Positions 1 through 6,898 of a stretch of 64,000 nt of DNA are shown piece after piece. The position numbers and the translations under genes are program-made. The DNA comes from an uncultured Opitutia bacterium (lineage in GTDB: Bacteria; Verrucomicrobiota; Verrucomicrobiia; Opitutales; Opitutaceae), in the NCBI GenBank assembly GCA_903896015.1, contig CAITWF010000016.1, positions 1 to 64,000 of the forward strand, written 5' to 3'. The notes beneath the pieces are model-generated. The model saw nothing but the letters and a program-made list of their open reading frames with translations. It was not told the DNA's origin and searched no databases. Each line of letters begins with the position of its first letter. Positions within the stretch are counted from its first letter, which is position 1.

Positions 1-432
1 CGCGGACTTCTTGGCTGTGGATTTATTGTTCATACCTCCGCCAGCCTTGCCGATCCCGGCCGCTTCACCCAACCTGCACGTCATGACCGCTCGGCCCCTC
101 GCTCCCGCACCCCTGCGCCGCGTAGCGGCTTCGTTCAACCAGTCGCGCCAGCCGAGCCAGTGCACCGGCGTGCTCCACGCGGCGTTAGCCGCGGCGTAAA
201 CGAGAAACGGCACAAACAGCCAACCCGCTGGATCCGCCCTTGGCGAAGGCGTCATCGCTCGTGAAACAAAATGCACCACGACCAGCATTCCGGTCAGCGT
301 ACTCGTCACCACCATCGTCTCTGGCCGATAGCCGCCGAGGCACAGCGTCGTCCACGCCAGATTAATCGCGAGCAGGGACATTTGCACCCACTCCCAGCGG
401 GAAACGCGATTCTGGGGCGGCTGCGTAGACAT
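1..432 (-). CDS. membrane protein N-terminal part, runs off the window edge (possible O-antigen ligase-like protein)
   Basis: The minus strand is open from an ATG at 432 to the window edge (144 codons). The first ~100 residues look like a real membrane protein: a short polar N-terminus, a hydrophobic segment (SLLAINLAWTTLCLGGY), a second one (MVVTSTLTGMLVVVHFV) and a third (GWLFVPFLVYAAANAAW), then HWLGWRDWL. This reminds me of O-antigen ligase/polymerase N-termini, but that is weak. After about residue 103 the translation becomes Arg/Gly/Ala-rich and no longer looks like a membrane protein, and a small hairpin lies at 117-129. A second ATG at 33, with a GGAGG directly upstream, would start a lysine-rich protein (MNNKSTAKKSA). 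The gene may therefore be truncated near position 130, with a different gene starting at 33. The edge prevents a decision. Confidence 0.4.
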   Translation of the reverse strand, partial: MSTQPPQNRVSRWEWVQMSLLAINLAWTTLCLGGYRPETMVVTSTLTGMLVVVHFVSRAMTPSPRADPAGWLFVPFLVYAAANAAWSTPVHWLGWRDWLNEAATRRRGAGARGRAVMTCRLGEAAGIGKAGGGMNNKSTAKKSA

Positions 433-476
433 GCGATGAGGCAAGGTTGCCGGCCTGCGGCATCGGCTCCGAGCAC

Positions 477-504
477 AAAAAAACGCCAGCCCGAAGGCTG
501 GCGT
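477..504 (-). terminator. Rho-independent terminator of glnA
   Basis: On the minus strand a perfect 9-bp stem (ACGCCAGCC / GGCTGGCGT, 496-504 with 483-491) with a TTCG tetraloop is followed by a run of T. It lies about 25 bases after the glnA stop codon. This is a textbook intrinsic terminator. Confidence 0.93.
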
Positions 505-528
505 CGATGAAAGCGATGGAAGCGAAAA

Positions 529-1560
529 TTACTTCGTCGGGACGGTCTGGATCGTCTTGAGAATCCGGCCGGCGACCAGATACGGGTCGGCAGCTGAGTT
601 CGGCCGGCGATCTTCGAGGTAGCCCTTGTAGTCGGCCTTGATGAAGCTGTGCGGCACGCGAATCGACGCGCCGCGATCGGCGATACCATAGCTGAACTTG
701 TCGATCGACTGTGTCTCGTGGAGGCCGGTGAGGCGGAGGTGATTCTCCGGCCCGTAGACCGCAATGTGCTCGTCGCGGAATTTGTTGAAGGCCGCCATGA
801 GCTTTTCGAAGTAAGCCTTGCCACCCTTTTCACGCATGAACTTCGTCGAGAAGTTCGAGTGCATGCCGGAACCGTTCCAGTCGAGCGGGGCGTTGAACGG
901 CCCGAGCACGGGCTTGCAGCGCCACTCGATATCCACGCCGTAGGTTTCGGCGAGGCGGGTCAGGATATAACGCGCGACCCACATCTGGTCGGCCGCATTC
1001 TTCGAGCCCTTGCCAAAGATTTGGAATTCCCACTGCCCCTTCGCCACTTCGGCGTTGATGCCCTCAATGTTGATTCCGGCATCCAAACAGATGTCGATGT
1101 GCTTCTCGACAATTTCACGGGCGATGCTGCCGACGTTCTTGTAGCCCACGCCGGTGTAATACGGACCCTGCGGGCTCGGGAATCCGCCCTTGGGGAACCC
1201 AAGCGGAGCGCCGTCCTGATAGAAAAAATATTCCTGCTCGAAGCCAAACCATGTGTCAGGATCATCCGGAATAGTGGCGCGCGAATTCGAGGGGCTGGGC
1301 TCACCGGTGTGCTGGTAGCATTCGCACATCACGAGCACGCCGTTCTTTCGCGTGCTATCCGGGAAGGAAGCGACCGGCTTGAGCACAATATCCGAGCTCT
1401 TGCCCTCGGCCTGCTGCGTCGAGCTGCCGTCAAAGCCCCAGACAGGCAGATCGTCGAGTTTCGGAAACTTCGCGAATTCCTTGATCTGGGTCTTGCTGCG
1501 GAGGCTGGCCAACGGGGTGTAGCCGTCGAGCCAGATGTATTCCAATTTATATTTGGCCAT
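529..1560 (-). CDS. glnA: glutamine synthetase, type II (GlnII-like)
   Basis: Makes glutamine from glutamate, ammonia and ATP in the cytoplasm. The 343-residue product has the short eukaryote-like GSII architecture. An N-terminal beta-grasp part (LEYIWLDGYTPLASLRSKT) carries the conserved WGFDGSST. The catalytic barrel follows, with WFGFEQEYFF (metal and glutamate site), the NGSGMHSNFS segment, the ENHLRLTGLHET loop and the C-terminal GYLEDRRPNSAADPY. Type I enzymes are about 470 residues and adenylylated, and the Tyr adenylylation region is absent here. An open frame extends 33 codons upstream, but the ATG at 1560 begins the conserved MAKYKLEYIW and is preferred. A sigma-54-type promoter lies 95 bases upstream and a strong terminator follows. 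It is monocistronic. Confidence 0.95.
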   Translation of the reverse strand: MAKYKLEYIWLDGYTPLASLRSKTQIKEFAKFPKLDDLPVWGFDGSSTQQAEGKSSDIVLKPVASFPDSTRKNGVLVMCECYQHTGEPSPSNSRATIPDDPDTWFGFEQEYFFYQDGAPLGFPKGGFPSPQGPYYTGVGYKNVGSIAREIVEKHIDICLDAGINIEGINAEVAKGQWEFQIFGKGSKNAADQMWVARYILTRLAETYGVDIEWRCKPVLGPFNAPLDWNGSGMHSNFSTKFMREKGGKAYFEKLMAAFNKFRDEHIAVYGPENHLRLTGLHETQSIDKFSYGIADRGASIRVPHSFIKADYKGYLEDRRPNSAADPYLVAGRILKTIQTVPTK

Positions 1561-1654
1561 GGTGAGACGAGGGTGGAACAGGTTTTTTGAATCGAACGTT
1601 GGATTGAGTGCGTGACGAAAACCGATGCCGGACGGCATCAGCGATGGATTAGTC

Positions 1655-1670
1655 AGCACCTAATATGCCA
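1655..1670 (-). promoter_or_regulatory. candidate sigma-54 (-24/-12) promoter for glnA
   Basis: Read on the minus strand the sequence is TGGCATATTAGGTGCT. It matches the RpoN consensus (TGGCAC, N5, TTGC): GG and GC are invariant and separated by exactly 10 bases. Transcription would start near 1644, giving an untranslated leader of about 84 bases. Sigma-54 control of glnA is well known in other phyla, which fits nitrogen-regulated expression. It was assigned by eye from the pattern only. Confidence 0.55.
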
Positions 1671-1684
1671 GAGGCAATCAGAAG

Positions 1685-1796
1685 TTTCATGCATGACAAT
1701 CTTCCGTAGCATTCGCGGCGCAGCGCCGCAACCGCGCTTGCCACCTGCGGTCCAGCCGCGGACGCTCCTCCCCCGCCGCCCCTACTATGCATGAAA
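1685..1796. repeat. 10-bp inverted repeat bracketing the glnA / kinase-like intergenic region
   Basis: TTTCATGCAT at 1685-1694 is repeated in inverted orientation as ATGCATGAAA at 1787-1796. The right arm overlaps the start codons of the downstream gene. Between the arms is a perfect hairpin (GCGGCGC-A-GCGCCGC, 1715-1729). It could be a pair of operator sites or the ends of a small miniature element. No direct target duplication was seen. Confidence 0.4.
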
Positions 1797-2200
1797 TGAA
1801 AGACACCGCCCGGGCCCTCGTGCGCATCGGCTATGACGGGCGCGTGCACAAGACCTTTCGCGGCCACCTCGCTCGCGAGCGCTTCCATCACGAGACCCGT
1901 GTGCTCCGCTACCTCGAGGCGCGCGGCTGCACCTTCGTCCCGCGCCTCCTTGAAGTTGAACCGGAAAATCTTAAAATCATCACGACCAACTGCGGCCGTC
2001 GCGTCGATCACCTCGATCCTACGCGGCAGACGGAAATCTTCGCCGAGCTTGAGCAATTCGGCGTCCGCCACGAAGACCGCGAACTTCGCAACATCACCTA
2101 CCGCACCACCGACGGCCGCTTCTGTGTCATCGATTTCGAATTCGCTACGCTCCTCGACGGTGGTAACGGCAAACCCGTTTCGCTCAAACCCTCCGGCTGA
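1787..2200 (+). CDS. minimal protein-kinase-like fold protein
   Basis: A 137-residue protein (or 134 from the ATG at 1796) that appears to hold the essential kinase signatures in half the usual length. They are a beta3-like lysine (VHKTFRG), an alphaC-like glutamate (FHHETRVLRYL), a catalytic loop HEDRELRN (H-x-D-x4-N pattern) and a metal-binding VIDFE (DFG equivalent). This resembles the LPS core/Kdo kinase group more than Hanks-type Ser/Thr kinases, but most of the C-lobe is missing. Its substrate cannot be read from sequence. It ends 3 bases before a PP2C phosphatase gene and is presumably cotranscribed, suggesting a kinase-phosphatase pair. It could be catalytically weak or a pseudokinase. 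Confidence 0.75.
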   Translation: MHEMKDTARALVRIGYDGRVHKTFRGHLARERFHHETRVLRYLEARGCTFVPRLLEVEPENLKIITTNCGRRVDHLDPTRQTEIFAELEQFGVRHEDRELRNITYRTTDGRFCVIDFEFATLLDGGNGKPVSLKPSG

Positions 2201-2203
2201 TCA

Positions 2204-3058
2204 ATGACTCTGCCTGCCCCGATTTCCCCTGCCCCGCTCGTCCGCTGGTCGGGCCTCACCCACATCGGCCGGGTGCGCCCGAACAACGAAGACGCCTTCC
2301 TCGCCCTCACCTTCGACGAACGCGAAGTCCGCCTCCTCGGCAAGACCGGCGAAGCCTCGCTGGCCGACGCCGATTTCATCTTCGCGGTGAGCGACGGCAT
2401 GGGCGGGGCGAAATCCGGCGAGTTTGCCAGCCGCTTCGCGATCGATCGGATTACGCGGCAAATGCCGCGCCGCTTCCGCCTCTCGCCGGAAAAAACCTCC
2501 GAGCGCTTCGCCGAAATCCTCGGTGATCTTTTCACGGCCATCCATGCGGACCTGTTGAAGCTCGGTTTTTCCTACGAAGAGTGCGCCGGCATGGGCGCCA
2601 CACTCACCCTCGCCTGGCTCACCCCGGATCGGCTCTACTTTTCGCACGTCGGCGACAGCCGCCTCTACCGCCTGCCGCGCGCCGGTGGTATCGAACAACT
2701 CTCGCACGATCACACGCACGTCGGCTGGCTGCGCCGCCAAAACAAACTCAACGAACGCGAAGCCCGCGCGCACCCGATGCGCAACGCCCTCCACCAAGCC
2801 CTCGGCGCCGGCAACCAATTCGTCGAGCCGCACTTCGCCTACGTCGATCACGGCCCCGGCGATCGTTTCGTGCTGTGTTCCGACGGCGTCACCGACGGCC
2901 TCTGGGATCGACAGATCGAGGAACTCGCGGCCGAGCCGCCCCCCGATCGCGCCACCCAACCGGCCGCGCAACGGATCGTCGAGGAAGCCGTCGCACAATC
3001 GGGTCGTGATAACGCCACCGCCGTCGTCGTCGAACTTCTTGCGCCCGTTCCGCCATGA
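2204..3058 (+). CDS. PP2C-family serine/threonine protein phosphatase
   Basis: A 284-residue metal-dependent phosphatase that should remove phosphate from Ser/Thr on cytoplasmic proteins. PP2C motifs occur in order: VRPNNEDAF (metal-binding Asp near the N-terminus), FAVSDGMGG, the GMGATLTLAWL strand, SHVGDSRLYR, a basic/acidic Leu-rich segment, then FVLCSDGVTDGL and the C-terminal SGRDNATAVVV with its metal Asp. Length and motif spacing are normal for stand-alone bacterial PP2C. There is no membrane segment. It is packed between the kinase-like gene (3-base gap) and the GGCT gene (ATGA overlap), so all three are probably one transcript and translationally coupled. Confidence 0.93.
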   Translation: MTLPAPISPAPLVRWSGLTHIGRVRPNNEDAFLALTFDEREVRLLGKTGEASLADADFIFAVSDGMGGAKSGEFASRFAIDRITRQMPRRFRLSPEKTSERFAEILGDLFTAIHADLLKLGFSYEECAGMGATLTLAWLTPDRLYFSHVGDSRLYRLPRAGGIEQLSHDHTHVGWLRRQNKLNEREARAHPMRNALHQALGAGNQFVEPHFAYVDHGPGDRFVLCSDGVTDGLWDRQIEELAAEPPPDRATQPAAQRIVEEAVAQSGRDNATAVVVELLAPVPP

Positions 3059-3429
3059 AATCGCCGCTGAAAAAACTTCTCTTCGTCTACGGCACGCTCA
3101 AGCGCGGCTGCTCGAACCATCATTTTCTCGAAGATCAGGAATTTATCGGCGAGGCGCGCACCGTGCCCGGTTTTCGTCTCTACGAACTCGGTGGTCATCC
3201 CGGCATGGTCGCGACGGCGGCCGACCGCGACGGCGTGACGGGCGAGATTTGGGCCGTCGATGCCGAGGCACTCGTGCGACTCGACGGCCTCGAAGGCCTC
3301 GCTGCGGGCATGTATCGTCGCGATCCGATTCCGCTGCTTGCGCCCTACGCCGATCAAGCCATCGAGGGCTACGTCTATAATCGCACCGTGAAAAATCGCC
3401 GCGATATCGGCGGCACGTGGTCTGAATAA
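3055..3429 (+). CDS. gamma-glutamylcyclotransferase-like (AIG2/GGCT) family protein
   Basis: A 124-residue cytoplasmic protein of the GGCT-like fold. The N-terminal strand LLFVYGTLKRG is the family hallmark (YGT/SLxxG glycine loop). The LDGLEG region supplies the conserved acidic residue used for catalysis in true cyclotransferases. The family includes YtfP-like proteins of unknown substrate and enzymes that release 5-oxoproline from gamma-glutamyl amines. Which reaction applies here is not evident. The ATG overlaps the stop of the PP2C gene. It ends 17 bases from the convergent dnaX 3' end. Confidence 0.85.
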   Translation: MKSPLKKLLFVYGTLKRGCSNHHFLEDQEFIGEARTVPGFRLYELGGHPGMVATAADRDGVTGEIWAVDAEALVRLDGLEGLAAGMYRRDPIPLLAPYADQAIEGYVYNRTVKNRRDIGGTWSE

Positions 3430-3446
3430 TTTTTTCCGTCGACCGC

Positions 3447-4963
3447 CTACTCTTTCAACGCTTTCGCGGCCACGCGTGTCACGCGTACAAACTTCGCCCG
3501 AAAGAGATCGTCCAGCGCCTCGCGGACATTCGGCGCGAGCCGCTTCACGAGTTCGTCGAGCGCCGGGAGTTTCTTCGAATCAATCTCCTCGACGGGCTCG
3601 ACGCGGGCCGCGACGACCGTTTCGCCGCGAGATTTTAACTCGGACACCATCGCGGCCTCCATCGATTCGTCGGGCCACGCGTTGGGCGCGCCCTCGCTCG
3701 CCACCGCTGCAGGCTCCTCGCTCGGCTCGATGTCGGACGGAGTAACAGCCGCAGAAACGCTCGCCGCCCCGCCACCGCGCGCCGCAATGAGGCGCGCCTC
3801 CAATCGATCAATCAGTCCTTTTTTTTTTCCCTGTCACCCACCGGAGCCGGCGATTCGTCGGCGAGCGCGGAGAGTTCCTTGATGAGCGAATCAATCGCAC
3901 GCGAGCGGCTCGCCTCGACGGCTTTCAGCAGTGTGACCTCGAAATTAATCTTCTCGGCGAGGCCAAGTTTCACGCTGCCTTCGCCTTCGCGCAGGCCATC
4001 GAGCAGGCGCGTGAGTTGCTCAGTGGTGAGCGGCGTACCGAGCATTTCGCTCCGGCCGCTCTTCGCGATCGCGTCGAGCAGCGCACCGCGCACGAGCGCT
4101 TGCAAATCGATCAGCAGTCGCACGAGATCGCGGCCGCTCGCGTCGCAGTCATCGACGATTGCGACAATCTTTTGGTGGTCTCCGGCCGCAAGCGCCTGGG
4201 CGAGCGCGGCGATTTTTTCGGCGGCCACCAGGCCGTAGACATCGAGCACGTCCGGCTCGGCAATCTCCGCGCCGCAAAACGAAATCATCTGATCGAGGAT
4301 CGACTGGGCGTCGCGCATGCCGCCGTCGGCGAGGCGCGCGATGCACGCGAGCGCGGGCTCGGTGATTTTGATTTTCTCGTCCTGCGCGATTTTCTTCAGC
4401 CGCTCGATGATGAGTTCGTTCGGGATCGGCTTCAGATCGAAGCGCTGACAACGCGAAATAATCGTCGGCAGCACTTTTTGCGGATCGGTCGTCGCGAAGA
4501 CGAACTTCACATGCGGCGGCGGCTCCTCGAGAGTTTTCAGCAGCGCGTTAAAAGCGGCCGCCGAAAGCATGTGGACCTCGTCGATGATATAGACTTTAAA
4601 TTTTCCCTGCGCCGGCGCGTAGCGCACGGTGTCGCGCAGGTCGCGCACTTGATCGACGCCGTTGTTCGACGCGCCGTCGATTTCGATCACATCGAGGTGC
4701 GAGCCCTCGGCGATGGCCTTACATGCGGGGTCGTTGGGATCGAAATCGGCCTTCGGACCACCGGTGCAGTTGAGCGCTTTCGCAAAAATGCGCGCGGTGG
4801 AGGTTTTGCCGGTGCCACGCGGGCCGACGAAGAGGTAGGCGTGCGCGATGCGACCGCGCGTGATCGCGTTGGTCAGCGTGCGGACGACGTGATCCTGCCC
4901 AACGACGTCGGCGAACGTCTGGGGCCGCCACTTACGCGCGATGACTTGGTAGGTGCCTGACAC
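3447..4963 (-). CDS. dnaX: DNA polymerase III subunits tau and gamma (programmed -1 frameshift)
   Basis: Clamp-loader ATPase. AAA+ motifs: Walker [21 protein letters not shown] (Walker B), [19 protein letters not shown] (sensor 1/SRC). The zinc module is reduced: the usual four Cys are represented by only two (LNC...PAC). The zero frame ends at 3812 just after an A10 run, giving a 383-residue gamma-like product. A -1 shift there continues without a stop to 3447, giving a ~505-residue tau-like product whose tail ends [14 protein letters not shown]...AKALKE. The GTG at 4963 ([14 protein letters not shown]) is chosen as start because the longer frame runs back into the SRP RNA. The SRP RNA gene lies immediately upstream, as in the scr-dnaX pair of Bacillus. 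Confidence 0.9.
3789..3829 (-). other. dnaX frameshift signal (A10 slippery run plus downstream palindrome)
   Basis: On the minus strand the codons GAA AAA AAA AAG (3829-3818) form a run of ten A, two codons before the zero-frame stop. A perfect palindrome GAGGCGCGCCTC (3800-3789) follows 17 bases downstream, at a distance where stimulatory stems act. A GGTGGG lies upstream and could act as an internal Shine-Dalgarno stimulator. The -1 frame is open for a further 122 codons. Such runs can work by ribosomal slippage (E. coli) or by RNA polymerase slippage (Thermus). Sequence cannot separate the two. Confidence 0.75.
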
Positions 4964-5016
4964 GAAAGGTGAGATGAAGTCCGAAAGCGACGCGCGCCAA
5001 TCCAAAACAAAAAAAA

Positions 5017-5114
5017 GTGGCCAGGCACTCCACGGCACTAAGAGAACGTCGTTGCCGTTGCTACCTTCCGGTCCTGGCGGAGTTCACGCGCCTGCTCATG
5101 CATGGCACCTGGCC
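5017..5114 (-). ncRNA. ffs: signal recognition particle RNA, small bacterial (4.5S) type
   Basis: On the minus strand the ~98-base element has the universally conserved SRP apical loop CAGGACCGGAAGGTAGCAAC (compare GTCAGGTCCGGAAGGAAGCAG in E. coli). It also has closing ends GGCCAGG / CCTGGCC that pair over its full length. It ends in a T8 tract (5016-5009), giving its own terminator. It binds Ffh and targets membrane proteins for co-translational insertion. It lies directly upstream of dnaX on the same strand. Confidence 0.95.
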
Positions 5115-5156
5115 GAGGCGGACAGTGTGGCGCTTGGCGCGGCGCGCAACCACTAA

Positions 5157-5831
5157 TTATTTCTCGTCGCCAGCGGGTTTCGCGGCGGGCACTGACGGTG
5201 TTTTCGCGGGAGTCTCGATCGCCGTGGGTGCGGCGTCAGGGGAAGGCGGAGTGGAGGATTTAGCCCCGGGGGTGCCTACGGTCGGCTCGCCGGATTTGAC
5301 CGCCTGCCGTTGCGCCTGAGCCTCGGCCTGACGCTGGCGTGTCACTTCGAGCGCCTTGAGCCAGAGGTCATTGAGTTGGGACCGCTGCTCGCTGGTCAAT
5401 TCCTTGCCGATGTCCTGCTTGAGGCGTTCGAGGACGAAGGCGTTTTCGCGCGAGAAATTCTGCTGTAGGCGCCAGAAATCCTCCACCGCGCGCTGGATCA
5501 ACGGCGAAATCTGCGATTTCTGCGTCGCGGTGAGTTTGAGCTTGTTCGTCACCTGCCGCATGAGCTGCGCGGACTGCACGGATTGCGGAGGCGGCAACGC
5601 GGGTTGCGGCGCGGGCTTCGCGGCTGGGGGCTGCGGCGTCGTGGCGGTCGACGCCGTTGCGGGAGCGACGGGCGGCGGCGTTGTTGCCACCTGTAACGTT
5701 GCCGGCTTGGCCGCAGGCGCCTCTGCTTGCCAAACTTGCCGGCCAATCCCCAAGGCGAAAAATCCTCCGAAGACCGCGCCGGCGATGAACACGCCGAGGA
5801 AGGCGAGGACGACTTTCCAGGGCTTGTCCAT
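5157..5831 (-). CDS. single-pass envelope protein with helical Spy/CpxP-like domain
   Basis: A 224-residue protein. A short cytoplasmic N-terminus is followed by one transmembrane helix (residues ~7-28, VVLAFLGVFIAGAVFGGFFA). Next come an Ala/Pro/Thr-rich linker to about residue 80, a helical domain (residues ~85-170) and an Ala/Pro-rich tail. The helical part (KLKLTATQKSQISPLIQ ... LTSEQRSQLNDLW) has the paired LTxxQ signatures of Spy/CpxP/CnrX-type periplasmic helical hairpins. It should sit in the periplasm, anchored by the N-terminal helix. It is the third gene after an ECF sigma factor on the same strand (4-base gap to the second), consistent with an envelope-stress sensing role. No metal ligands stand out, so sensor versus chaperone is open. 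Confidence 0.7.
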   Translation of the reverse strand: MDKPWKVVLAFLGVFIAGAVFGGFFALGIGRQVWQAEAPAAKPATLQVATTPPPVAPATASTATTPQPPAAKPAPQPALPPPQSVQSAQLMRQVTNKLKLTATQKSQISPLIQRAVEDFWRLQQNFSRENAFVLERLKQDIGKELTSEQRSQLNDLWLKALEVTRQRQAEAQAQRQAVKSGEPTVGTPGAKSSTPPSPDAAPTAIETPAKTPSVPAAKPAGDEK

Positions 5832-5834
5832 GCG

Positions 5835-6140
5835 TCAGTCGACCTTCAGCAAGAGCGAAACCGTATCGTTGTCGGCAACGGGCTCTTCGACGGGCACGGC
5901 CTTGTGAGTGAGGGCGGAATAGTTGAGAGCCACGCTGAGAATCGCGAGCACTCCGGCGACGCCAACGGCGCGCCAGGCAAACCGTTCGACGAGCGAGAGG
6001 GAACTGCGCGACGAAGCAAAAGCGATCGCGGTGACGCGAGTGGCAAAGCCGTAGGGCGCGGCGGTATCGCGGTCGTCGTGCACGTGTCGGGCGGCGGCGG
6101 TGAGGCGAGCCCAGGGTTGCTTGGGATTGGTCGGGTTCAT
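5835..6140 (-). CDS. small single-pass membrane protein next to an ECF sigma factor
   Basis: A 101-residue protein with a basic N-terminal half, one membrane helix at about residues 57-77 (AVGVAGVLAILSVALNYSAL) and a short acidic C-terminal tail. Its start overlaps the stop of the sigma factor gene (ATGA), so the two are translationally coupled. That position and topology suggest a regulator of the sigma factor. The zinc anti-sigma motif (HxxxCxxC) is absent, so it is not a classical ZAS anti-sigma factor. No family recognised. Confidence 0.7.
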   Translation of the reverse strand: MNPTNPKQPWARLTAAARHVHDDRDTAAPYGFATRVTAIAFASSRSSLSLVERFAWRAVGVAGVLAILSVALNYSALTHKAVPVEEPVADNDTVSLLLKVD

Positions 6141-6730
6141 GAGCGTTCCTTTTTCTTTAGTTCTTGAAAGAGCTTCTGCAACTTCCGTCTCGCGCGAAAG
6201 GCGCGAACTTTGATGAGTGACTGGTTCCAGCCAGTCAGTTGCGCGATCTCGGCGATGGACTTCTGTTCGAGGTCGAGCAGGCGGATGACGAGTTGGTCGT
6301 CAGGCTTGAGCTGATCGAGAAGCTGGTGGACGAGTTCGTGCGCAGCCAAGGCGTCGTTGGCGGGCACGTCGTTTTCGTTGGTGATCACGTTGTCCAACAC
6401 CTCGGCCTCGGTCTCGGAAAGATCGGCCCAGCGAAACTCCGGCCGGCGTTTCTGCGCCCGCAGGTGATCGATGCAGGTCGTCACCGCAATCCGCGACACC
6501 CAGTGCGGAAAGGGAACGGCGCCCTGGTATTGATCGAGCCGGGTGAACATTTTCAGAAAAACTTCCTGAGCGAGATCCTCCTCGGCGACGCGCCGGGGCA
6601 GATGGGAGCGCACGATACGAATGACCAGAGGGTAAAGGTGGTCGACGAGCTCGCGCGCAGCCGCCTGATCGCGCTGGCGCACCCGTTCGAGGCAACCAGC
6701 CAGATCGAGCGGCAGGTTGTCGTCAGGCAT
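6137..6730 (-). CDS. ECF-type RNA polymerase sigma factor
   Basis: A 197-residue sigma-70-family factor with only regions 2 and 4. Region 2 carries EEDLAQEVFLKMF, PFPHWVSRIAVTTCIDHLR (the -10-binding helix). Region 4 carries LDQLKPDDQLVIRLLDLEQKSIAEIAQLTG followed by the recognition helix WNQSLIKVRAFRARRKLQK. It directs RNA polymerase to a small regulon, probably envelope-related, judging from the two membrane-protein genes coupled downstream. It is divergent from leuA. The acidic insert between regions 2 and 4 (residues ~100-130) is typical linker. Confidence 0.93.
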   Translation of the reverse strand: MPDDNLPLDLAGCLERVRQRDQAAARELVDHLYPLVIRIVRSHLPRRVAEEDLAQEVFLKMFTRLDQYQGAVPFPHWVSRIAVTTCIDHLRAQKRRPEFRWADLSETEAEVLDNVITNENDVPANDALAAHELVHQLLDQLKPDDQLVIRLLDLEQKSIAEIAQLTGWNQSLIKVRAFRARRKLQKLFQELKKKERS

Positions 6731-6820
6731 GGGGTGATGGAGGCAGGGTCATGCACAAGGGGCAAGACGCGGTTGATTCATACGGGTTACATCCGGCGAC
6801 AGGTGTCCCAAATCGCCCGC

Positions 6821-6850
6821 TTGACTTTGCGCTCACCGCGCCGATACCAC
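6821..6850 (+). promoter_or_regulatory. candidate sigma-70 promoter for leuA
   Basis: TTGACT at 6821-6826 matches the -35 box. After 18 bases TACCAC at 6845-6850 is a weak -10 box. Transcription would begin near 6857, only about 5 bases before a short leucine-rich reading frame. No other good promoter was seen in the 309-base region between the divergent sigma-factor gene and leuA. Confidence 0.35.
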
Positions 6851-6861
6851 ACTTGCAACTA

Positions 6862-6897
6862 ATGCGAGTTTCGCTCCAGGCCCTTCGACTTACGTAA
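6862..6897 (+). CDS. possible leuA leader peptide (11 codons)
   Basis: ATG at 6862 opens an 11-codon frame MRVSLQALRLT ending with TAA at 6895-6897. Three of eleven codons are leucine (CTC, CTT, CTT), two of them the CTT codon that is uncommon in this GC-rich DNA. It stops one base before a stable hairpin and 142 bases before the first leucine-biosynthesis gene. This is the arrangement expected of a translation-coupled attenuator. It has no clear Shine-Dalgarno sequence and could be chance. Confidence 0.35.
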   Translation: MRVSLQALRLT

Positions 6898-6898
6898 G

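Noticed and set aside
4964-5038. Upstream ATG start for DnaX
   Set aside because: The extension reads into the SRP RNA and is not conserved in DnaX; the GTG at 4963 starts the conserved region.
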